Source: Muribaculaceae bacterium
GTDB lineage: Bacteria; Bacteroidota; Bacteroidia; Bacteroidales; Muribaculaceae
Direction: 5' to 3'
Length of the DNA stretch: 64,000 nt
Assembly (NCBI GenBank): GCA_017557425.1
Contig: JAFYYU010000007.1
Coordinates: 201,450 to 265,449, forward strand
Of this stretch, positions 57,194 to 64,000 are shown piece after piece (the first letter of the stretch is position 1; every line of letters starts with the position of its first letter). Below the pieces are notes generated by a model. That model had not been told where the DNA came from and did no database searches. It saw only the letters and a list, made by a program, of their open reading frames with translations. The position numbers and the translations under genes were made by a program.

Positions 57194-58891
57194 TCAGGCT
57201 GTGGTTTGTTTCCAGTCTTTTGGGGTGGCACCGGTGGCAGCCTTGAAGATGCGGTAGAATGATGATTCGCTGGAAAAGCCCGCAGACATCCACACATCGG
57301 TAATCGTGATATCAGGGTTGCTGCGGAGCAGTTCTTGGGCATGGGCCACACGATAGGCGTTCACAAACTGGCGGAAGGTGCCCCGATGTGCGTTGATGCA
57401 ATCTGAAATGGCGCGACGATTGGTTCCTATCATGCCTGCGATATCTGCCACCTTTAAGTTGGGGTTCAAGTAAAGCTGTTTCTCTTCCACCGCTTGGCAG
57501 ATGCGGTTCATCAGGTCGCTGTCTCCCTCACTGTCTAATAGAACTTCTTTGCCTTCTTTTTGAGCGGCAGGAGAGGTCCATGCTCCTTCACGGCGGTTTC
57601 TCTTGTGATGTATAAGCAGTAAAAGCAATGCAATGATTATGAATGCCGCCAGCATACCGATGAACCATCCCCGCAAGGGAAAACCCGTGCCCGCTGCCGC
57701 ATCCTGCGGATTGACGTGGAGCAGCCATGTGGCGGCAGTAGGATGGAAATTGCTGTTCGTCGGATTTCCGCCTGCCAACATCAGGTTTCCGTCATCGGTG
57801 AGAAGGGGGGTGATATCGAAATCATCCAGCACGTCGGTGTAGCCCAGCGTCAGATGGGCGGGGGTGACAGCGTAGTCAATGGTGATGATATATAATCGGG
57901 ATGTAGATTGCGCTGAAGCGTAGGCGTTAGGATCAATCCCAAGGATATATGCACGTTGGCGTTGCCTGTCAGCGAGGATATAATAGTAATACTTGATCTC
58001 ACCCCAGTCACAATTCATCGGAATGGGTACATCGGTGGGTAACAACTGGAACGCCTCACCTGTGGTGCGCGCAATGGCGATTTGCCCCTGGTTGTTCTCG
58101 ACCATCAACAGGTAAGAATAGTTGTCTTTTGCTTCATCTCCGATAAAGGCTGCCTGGGAGGGTATGAACAAGTCACCTAAAACTAACCTCCATTGTTCAA
58201 GTAAAGGGATATGCAAGGGATCTCCATGCAGTCGGTCGGCCACGGGACGGGTGATCAGTCCACCCACGGTATCGCGGCTGTTCAGGATGATGGCATTGTC
58301 CCTTGCCGTGCGCAGGATGAAAGGACAAGAGCGCCCGACACTCACTCCCTTGACAGGCGAGAAACTCTTCTTGCCGTCAAACATCTCGATAGCATCGGCA
58401 TGATGCCAGTTGCCTGAAATGACCGCTCTGCCGCTGTCGAGCGCAAGGGCCGCTGACATCGCCCGCTTGGTGTCGAGACTGGCAAAGCCCTCGGAGGAGT
58501 GCGTCAACGGGTCATAGATTTCGGCCATAAAGGTCTGTCCGATGCCTAACTCTTTCTCGTGGCCACCAGCGATGAGCACTTTACCTGTCGACAGTTCCAC
58601 GGCGCAGCCGTCGTCATGGCTGTAGGCCAGTTGCACCAAGTGCCATGCTCCATTCTTGTAATACTCGGCAGTGGGCGTGGGCACGAAGTGGGTAGTATGT
58701 CCCCCAATCACCGTGGGTTCTCCGTTTACACACAGTGTCATGTGTCCGCTGCGTGGGATATTCAAGTCGGGCAGACGCTCGGCCTTGATTTTCACAACAG
58801 GACACTCCGCCGCCTCATTGATGCGCTGCTGTGCCACCGCTGGCAGCAGTGTCAGGAGAAGATATGATATGGCAACTAGGAGCCTTTTCAT
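57194..58891 (-). CDS. Membrane-anchored AraC-type regulator with Kelch-like sensor
   Basis: A 565-residue protein. Signal peptide (to VAQ), then a Kelch-like beta-propeller (about 45-400) with GHMTLCVNGEPTVIGGH and GKVLIAGGHEKE. One membrane helix (about 415-437, WFIGMLAAFIIIALLLLL) follows, then a cytoplasmic linker and an AraC helix-turn-helix domain (about 465-563, MIGTNRRAISDCIN and SAGFSSESSFYRIFK). This places a periplasmic sensor and DNA-binding output in one chain, without a histidine kinase. Signal and targets are unknown. Confidence 0.87.
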   Translation of the reverse strand: MKRLLVAISYLLLTLLPAVAQQRINEAAECPVVKIKAERLPDLNIPRSGHMTLCVNGEPTVIGGHTTHFVPTPTAEYYKNGAWHLVQLAYSHDDGCAVELSTGKVLIAGGHEKELGIGQTFMAEIYDPLTHSSEGFASLDTKRAMSAALALDSGRAVISGNWHHADAIEMFDGKKSFSPVKGVSVGRSCPFILRTARDNAIILNSRDTVGGLITRPVADRLHGDPLHIPLLEQWRLVLGDLFIPSQAAFIGDEAKDNYSYLLMVENNQGQIAIARTTGEAFQLLPTDVPIPMNCDWGEIKYYYYILADRQRQRAYILGIDPNAYASAQSTSRLYIITIDYAVTPAHLTLGYTDVLDDFDITPLLTDDGNLMLAGGNPTNSNFHPTAATWLLHVNPQDAAAGTGFPLRGWFIGMLAAFIIIALLLLLIHHKRNRREGAWTSPAAQKEGKEVLLDSEGDSDLMNRICQAVEEKQLYLNPNLKVADIAGMIGTNRRAISDCINAHRGTFRQFVNAYRVAHAQELLRSNPDITITDVWMSAGFSSESSFYRIFKAATGATPKDWKQTTA

Positions 58892-58918
58892 TATAAGGGA
58901 ATAATTAATGTGGATTCT

Positions 58919-60169
58919 TCACTCCTTCGGCGGGACGGGTTGCCACAGGTAGAGTTTGTCGCTGGGGCGTATCTTCTTGGGGACGGCGATGGAGAAATGC
59001 TCGCCTTTGACGGTCTTTTCCACGGGTTTGAGATCGACACGTATCTCCTCGACGGTCAGGGGGATGGCGCCCGTGGTGGGGCCGATGATCCATGCTTCGT
59101 CGCCCACGTGCAGCTCGCCGGCCTCCATGAGGAACTCGGCGACACCCAACTTGCTGTAGTAGCGTATGCCCTTGGCAACGTATTTCTTGACACGCGTGGC
59201 GCTGGAGCCGTATTTGGCCGACCATTCGCCCAATCGCTGCCCCATGTAGTAGCCGTCCCAAAAACCGCGGTTAAAGACTTTGGCCAGCCGTTCGGTCCAC
59301 TCGTTGATGCGCTCCTCGGTGTAGGTGCCGTCGCAGATGGCCTGCAGTGCCTCGTCATAGCAGCCTGCAACGGTGCGCACATATTCCGGCCCGCGCGCAC
59401 GGCCCTCGATCTTGAACACCGTCACACCGGCATCCACCATCTTGTTGAGGAAGTGGATGGTTTTGAGGTCTTTGGGCGACATGATGTATTTGTTCTCGAT
59501 GGCCAGTTCGTCGCCGTTCTCGCGATCGGTGACGATGTAGCCGCGGCGGCAGATCTGGCGGCAGGCACCGCGGTTGGCGCTGGTGTTCTCCTGGTGCAGG
59601 CTCATATAGCACTTGCCGCTCACCGCCATGCACAGGGCCCCATGGCAGAACATCTCCAGCCCGACGCGGTTGCCATGAGGGCCACGAATGTCATTTTCCT
59701 CGATGAAATGGGCGATTTTTGTCACCTGCTCCAGGTTCAGCTCACGTGCCAGCACCATGACGTCGGCCCACTGGCTGTAGTAGCGCACGGCCTCGCTGTT
59801 GCTCACGTTGACCTGGGTGGAGATGTGTACCTCCACGCCGATGCTGCGGGCAAACAGGATGGTCGCCATATCGCTGGCGATGATGGCGCTCACCTGGGCA
59901 TCACGGGCAGCGGTGACAATCTGGCGCATGTAGTCCATGTCCTCGTCATAGACGATGGTGTTCACTGTCAGGTAACTCTTCATGCCGTGCTCGTGGCACC
60001 ATTGTGCTATGGTGCGCAGGTCGTCGAGCGTGAAGTTGACGCTCGAGCGGGAGCGCATGTTCAGCCCCTCGATGCCAAAGTAGATGGCATCGGCACCTCC
60101 CTGATGGGCGGCATACAGCGATTCCCAAGAGCCCACAGGGGCCATAATCTCAAAATCAGACCGTTTCAT
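58919..60169 (-). CDS. Peptidase U32 family protein (TrhP/RlhA-like)
   Basis: A 416-residue U32-family protein. Members TrhP and RlhA carry out prephenate-dependent hydroxylation of tRNA or rRNA uridine/cytidine. Visible parts are APVGSWESLYAAHQGGADAIYFG, VNVSNSEAVRYY, the Cys cluster CHGALCMAVSGKC with GACRQICRRGY (possible iron-sulphur site), and KIEGRARGPEYV. Which RNA is modified cannot be told. It follows the AAA ATPase gene by 14 bases. Confidence 0.92.
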   Translation of the reverse strand: MKRSDFEIMAPVGSWESLYAAHQGGADAIYFGIEGLNMRSRSSVNFTLDDLRTIAQWCHEHGMKSYLTVNTIVYDEDMDYMRQIVTAARDAQVSAIIASDMATILFARSIGVEVHISTQVNVSNSEAVRYYSQWADVMVLARELNLEQVTKIAHFIEENDIRGPHGNRVGLEMFCHGALCMAVSGKCYMSLHQENTSANRGACRQICRRGYIVTDRENGDELAIENKYIMSPKDLKTIHFLNKMVDAGVTVFKIEGRARGPEYVRTVAGCYDEALQAICDGTYTEERINEWTERLAKVFNRGFWDGYYMGQRLGEWSAKYGSSATRVKKYVAKGIRYYSKLGVAEFLMEAGELHVGDEAWIIGPTTGAIPLTVEEIRVDLKPVEKTVKGEHFSIAVPKKIRPSDKLYLWQPVPPKE

Positions 60170-60183
60170 ATATTTCAGTTTCT

Positions 60184-61311
60184 TTAGAGGCGTTCCAGCC
60201 AGTGTGAGAAAAAGACGTCGTTGACCGAATAGGTTGTTTCCTTGACGCTGATGTCGTCGTTGAGCAGACCCTTATCGCACAGGGCATCGGCTAGTCGCTG
60301 GGATGTTGACGCAGAGCCTAATTTGTGTCGGCTCAGGAAACCGGCAGCGGTGATTTGGCTCACCGTCCCCTCCTTGGCCACAGCGATGAGATAACTCCAT
60401 TGCTTGACGGTCAGCATCTGCCTGTATTGCAGGTAGATGGCCTCGCCTTGTTGCATGAGCTGCTCGCAGGCTGCCTTGACCTCACTGATGCCGATGTGAT
60501 GCTCTCCGTCAGCAAAAATTGTGTGGCACAGTTGCTGAGTGTAATAAGTGTGCCGACGCGTCCAGTCGAGAATAAAGTCGATAGCTTCGACATCAATGTC
60601 GCGGTCGTACTCGTTAAATAGCCGTTGTATGAATGACGAATAGGACTCGGCGCTGATTTTCCCGAGTGACACAAATGATGTGCTTGAATAGAATGGCTTT
60701 TTCTCGTTGTTAAAAATGTCGGCCATCAGGTGTTTCTTGCTGCCGCAATAGATGAATGTCAGGTTGCTTGTCTGTTGGATGTAGGTGCGCAGCAGTGCCT
60801 CCATGTTCTTCTCGGGATAGTCGCGAATCTGTTGGAACTCATCGATGGCAATGATGATAGGAACTTCCTGACTGTCAAGGAACTCAAGCAGGCCTCTCAA
60901 GGTGTACTCCTTTTCATGTGGACTTTGATAGGCTATCATCAATTGGGGCTCGCCCGTGATGTTGTCAAACGTCAGTTGCGGTCTCATCGTCTTGATGAAT
61001 GTCATCAGTTTCTCGCCGATGGTGGTCTTGGGCTTGAATGACTTCATGGTTGCCTCAGCGAGAAGTTTGATGAAGTCGTCAATATTGCGTGACGAGAAGA
61101 TGTCGAGGTAGATGGTGTGGATGTCGGGATGCACAGTGGCAATCTCATCAAATAACCTCAGTATCAGCCCCGTTTTACCCATACGACGCTGGGAAATCAA
61201 TGTCATGTCGGTGTGGTTAATACTGTTGCGAAGCATTAACTGCAACTCGTTTTCGCGGTCGCAAAAGAGTTCACGCGACTTGTAGGTATTGATAATAAAT
61301 GGATTGTTCAT
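60184..61311 (-). CDS. AAA-type ATPase (archaeal ATPase-like)
   Basis: A 375-residue P-loop ATPase. Walker A is SQRRMGKTGL (about 41-50), Walker B is IIIAIDEFQQI (about 150-160), with an arginine finger candidate after it. The C-terminal third is a winged-helix region (about 290-375, SQITAAGFLSRHKLGSAST). This layout matches the ATPase_2/DUF234-type families often found as orphans. Role unknown. It is just upstream of the U32 gene. Confidence 0.85.
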   Translation of the reverse strand: MNNPFIINTYKSRELFCDRENELQLMLRNSINHTDMTLISQRRMGKTGLILRLFDEIATVHPDIHTIYLDIFSSRNIDDFIKLLAEATMKSFKPKTTIGEKLMTFIKTMRPQLTFDNITGEPQLMIAYQSPHEKEYTLRGLLEFLDSQEVPIIIAIDEFQQIRDYPEKNMEALLRTYIQQTSNLTFIYCGSKKHLMADIFNNEKKPFYSSTSFVSLGKISAESYSSFIQRLFNEYDRDIDVEAIDFILDWTRRHTYYTQQLCHTIFADGEHHIGISEVKAACEQLMQQGEAIYLQYRQMLTVKQWSYLIAVAKEGTVSQITAAGFLSRHKLGSASTSQRLADALCDKGLLNDDISVKETTYSVNDVFFSHWLERL

Positions 61312-61338
61312 CTTTCAATCGCTTTTGTTTTCTAGCCG

Positions 61339-61346
61339 CAAAAATA
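61339..61346 (-). promoter_or_regulatory. -7 box of ATPase-U32 operon
   Basis: TATTTTTG on the minus strand, 27 bases before the ATPase start. Confidence 0.45.
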
Positions 61347-61424
61347 CAACACATTTTTGATTCCGCAAAATGTGTAACACAAAATGTGTAATTATATTTT
61401 ATTGAACTTGAAAACTTATGACTA

Positions 61425-64000
61425 TCAACGTTCTTTCTTGCCGGTGAGGATGCCCTTGATGTCGTAGAGTTTGTTGAGGGCTTCCATGGGCGTGAGGTTG
61501 TTGATGTCGATAGTCAGGATTTCGTCGCGGATTTGGCTCAATACGGGGTCGTCGAGCTGGAAGATGGACAGCTGGTAGCCCGAGCGGCTGCTGGCCACGT
61601 CGCCCAGGTCCTTGGTGATGGCATTGTCGCTGCGGTTGTTGGTCTCGAGCTGCTTGAGCACCTCATTGGCGCGACTGACAATCGATGGCGGCATGCCTGC
61701 GAGCTTGGCGACATGGATACCGAAGCTGTGCTCGCTGCCTCCCTTGACCAACTGCCTGACAAAGACCACCTTGCCGTTGATTTCCTTGACGCTGACGTTG
61801 TAGTTGACAATGCGCTTGAAGGATTTCTCCATCTCGTTCAGTTCGTGGTAATGAGTGGCGAAAAGCGTCTTGGGACGTGTAGCGTGCTCATGGATGTGCT
61901 CGACGATGCTCCATGCGATGGAGATGCCGTCGTAGGTGCTCGTGCCGCGGCCCAACTCGTCGAACAGAATAAGGCTGCGCTGGCTCATGTTGTTGAGGAT
62001 AGAGGCGGCCTCGGTCATCTCGACCATGAAGGTGGACTCACCCAGCGAGATGTTGTCGCTGGCACCCACGCGGGTGAAAATCTTGTCCACCACGCCGATA
62101 CGGGCCTGCTCGGCAGGAACGAAACTGCCCATCTGAGCCATGAGGGTAATGAGCGCCGTCTGCCGCAGCAATGCCGATTTACCCGCCATGTTGGGGCCGG
62201 TAATGATGATGATCTGCTGCTCGTCGTTGCTCAGGCGGATGCTGTTGGGCACATAGGTCTCGCCAGGCGGCAACTGGCACTCGATGACGGGGTGACGGCC
62301 CATGGCGATGTCGATGTCTAGGCTGTCGTCCAGCACGGGGCGGTTGTAGCGGTTTTCCATTGCCACGCGCGTCAAGGCGTTGAGGCAGTCAAGTTGGGCA
62401 ATGATGGCGCTGTCGTTCTGGATGGCAGGGATATACTCGGTTACGGCACTTACCAGCTCATTGAACAGACGGGTCTCGATGATAAGGATTTTCTCCTCAG
62501 CACCCAGGATTTTCTCTTCATACTCCTTGAGTTCCTGGGTCACATAACGCTCGGCGTTGACCAGCGTCTGTTTGCGTATCCATTCCTCTGGCACCTTGTC
62601 CTTGTGGGTGTTGCGTACCTCGATGTAGTAGCCAAACACGTTGTTGTAGGCAATCTTCAGGCTGGGGATGCCCGTCTGCTCACTCAGCGAGCGCTGCATG
62701 GCCACCAGGTAGTCCTTGCCGCTGCTGGAAATGTCGCGCAGTTCGTCAAGTTGCTCGTCCACGCCACGGCAGATGACATTGCCCCTGTTGGTCTGGTTGG
62801 GGGCATCGGGGTTGATTTCGCGCTCGATGCGGTTGCGGATCAGGGTGCAGGGGTTCAGTTGCTCGCCCAGGCTGTTCAGCACATCGCACGCCGCCTGTTG
62901 GCAGTATTGCTTGATGGGCTCGATGGCCTGCAGGGCGCTCTTGAGCTGGACCAGTTCGCGAGGGGTGATGCGCCCCACGGCGGCCTTTGACGTCAGGCGT
63001 TCGAGGTCCCCGATGAGTTCCAGGCGTTCCTTAATCAGTTCGCGTCCCTCGGGGTCCCGCATGAAATGCTCCACCACGTCGAGTCGGCGGTTGATGGCCT
63101 TCACATCCTGCAGCGGGAACAGTACCCAGCGGCGCATCATGCGCCCGCCCATCGGCGAGATGGTGCGGTCGATGACGTCGAGCAGCGACTTGCCGTCGTC
63201 ACTCATGGGCGCTACCAGTTCCAGGTTGCGGATGGTGAATTTGTCCAGGCGCACATAGCGCTCCACCTCGATGCGTGACAGGTGGGTGATGTGCCCCAGC
63301 TGGGTGTGTTGGGTGATGTCCAGGTAGTGCAGGATGGCGCCGCTGGCAATGATGGCATTGTCCATGGCTGTGATGCCGAAGCCCTTGAGGCTGCGGGTCT
63401 CAAAATGCTTCAACAGGCGGTCGTTGGCCGCTTCGAAGGTGAAAACCCAATCCTCGAGCTCAAACGTCAGGTAGCGTGACGAGAAGGTGGCTGCAAACCG
63501 CTGGCGGTTGCTGCGCTCGATGAGCACCTCTTTGGGTGAAAAATTGACGAGCAGTTTGTCCACATATTCCTCGTTGCCCTCGGCGGTGAGGAATTCGCCC
63601 GTACTGATGTCGAGGAAGGCCACGCCCATCGTCTTCTTGCCGAAGTGCACCGCTGCCAGGAAGTTGTTCTCCTTGCGGTCGAGCATCGTTCCGCCCACGA
63701 CCACGCCAGGCGTCACCAGTTCGGTAATGCCGCGTTTGACGAGTTTCTTAGTCAGCTTGGGATCCTCCAGCTGGTCGCAGATGGCGACGCGCTTGCCGGC
63801 GCGCACGAGTTTGGGCAGATAGGTATCCAAGGCATGATGGGGGAAGCCCGCCATCTCGGTTGCAGCGGCAGCGCCGTTGCTGCGCCTCGTGAGCGTGATG
63901 CCCAGGATCTCGCTGGCGGTTACCGCATCCTGCAGGTAGGTCTCATAGAAATCTCCCACACGGAACAACAGTATCGCATCGGGATGTTTGGACTTCATCT
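61425..64000 (-). CDS. mutS: DNA mismatch repair protein MutS, 5' end cut by window edge
   Basis: At least 857 residues of MutS, which recognises mismatched bases. The first visible residues, [21 protein letters not shown], match the internal mismatch-binding segment of the family (Phe-x-Glu), so the true start lies beyond base 64000. Domain order follows: mismatch-binding, connector, core, clamp, and ATPase with Walker [14 protein letters not shown]. The Walker B region is [15 protein letters not shown], followed by FATHYHEL. The C-terminal helix domain is present. Confidence 0.96.
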   Translation of the reverse strand, partial: MKSKHPDAILLFRVGDFYETYLQDAVTASEILGITLTRRSNGAAAATEMAGFPHHALDTYLPKLVRAGKRVAICDQLEDPKLTKKLVKRGITELVTPGVVVGGTMLDRKENNFLAAVHFGKKTMGVAFLDISTGEFLTAEGNEEYVDKLLVNFSPKEVLIERSNRQRFAATFSSRYLTFELEDWVFTFEAANDRLLKHFETRSLKGFGITAMDNAIIASGAILHYLDITQHTQLGHITHLSRIEVERYVRLDKFTIRNLELVAPMSDDGKSLLDVIDRTISPMGGRMMRRWVLFPLQDVKAINRRLDVVEHFMRDPEGRELIKERLELIGDLERLTSKAAVGRITPRELVQLKSALQAIEPIKQYCQQAACDVLNSLGEQLNPCTLIRNRIEREINPDAPNQTNRGNVICRGVDEQLDELRDISSSGKDYLVAMQRSLSEQTGIPSLKIAYNNVFGYYIEVRNTHKDKVPEEWIRKQTLVNAERYVTQELKEYEEKILGAEEKILIIETRLFNELVSAVTEYIPAIQNDSAIIAQLDCLNALTRVAMENRYNRPVLDDSLDIDIAMGRHPVIECQLPPGETYVPNSIRLSNDEQQIIIITGPNMAGKSALLRQTALITLMAQMGSFVPAEQARIGVVDKIFTRVGASDNISLGESTFMVEMTEAASILNNMSQRSLILFDELGRGTSTYDGISIAWSIVEHIHEHATRPKTLFATHYHELNEMEKSFKRIVNYNVSVKEINGKVVFVRQLVKGGSEHSFGIHVAKLAGMPPSIVSRANEVLKQLETNNRSDNAITKDLGDVASSRSGYQLSIFQLDDPVLSQIRDEILTIDINNLTPMEALNKLYDIKGILTGKKER

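Noticed and set aside
58910-60187. 425-codon plus-strand frame opposite the U32 gene
   Set aside because: Shadow frame; U32 cysteine motifs are on the minus strand.

Overview
The window reads as chromosomal DNA of a gut-type Bacteroidales, most likely Muribaculaceae or Prevotellaceae. This is inferred from repeated TAnnTTTG promoter boxes, SusD-like and type I dockerin-like secreted proteins, sorting-type C-terminal tails, and housekeeping genes of Bacteroidales type. No rRNA, tRNA, CRISPR array, integrase or transposase was recognised. Both ends cut genes: an acyl-CoA synthetase at the left and mutS at the right.

Region 1 (1-7768): truncated acyl-CoA synthetase, divergent PhzF-family protein and a DUF4923 lipoprotein. 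A compact plus-strand operon follows: VTC-type polyphosphate polymerase domain protein, DUF4956 membrane protein, DUF2490 predicted beta-barrel, and two Cthe_2159-type carbohydrate-binding proteins. One of these is a lipoprotein with a surface-export-like signal and the other carries a dockerin.

Region 2 (7834-30092, nearly all minus strand): a secreted protein; a P-loop-like protein partly built from dispersed palindromic repeats; yebC, pheT, a LytTR response regulator with its histidine kinase, tonB-exbD-exbB, pdxJ, dtd and two ABC-exporter loci. One ABC locus has a GntR regulator and a clear palindromic operator over its promoter. The region also holds an M16 peptidase and a dockerin protein in an operon with an 815-aa Cthe_2159-type protein.

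Region 3 (30439-44861): two tandem secreted paralogues with different C-terminal modules, a GYF_2/CD225 membrane protein, ribH, a TPR-GDPD in-frame fusion, a PfkB-family protein without its usual catalytic motif, kdsD with a partly duplicated promoter, a secreted protein, a large TPR protein and a DUF3667 protein.

Region 4 (44959-64000): thioesterase, DUF721 protein, recF, pgeF, zinc metallopeptidase and glgB. An orphan SusD-like protein with dockerins, a PKD-domain protein and an FGE-like dockerin protein follow. Then come a membrane-anchored AraC regulator, a U32 peptidase-family protein, an ATPase and mutS.

Non-coding structure deserves equal attention. There is a family of palindrome-plus-GGGAC elements (8650-9850, 15443-15503, 38441-38491). 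Seven short 7-bp tandem arrays abut gene ends. One hairpin core occurs at two sites. A duplicated segment lies upstream of kdsD.
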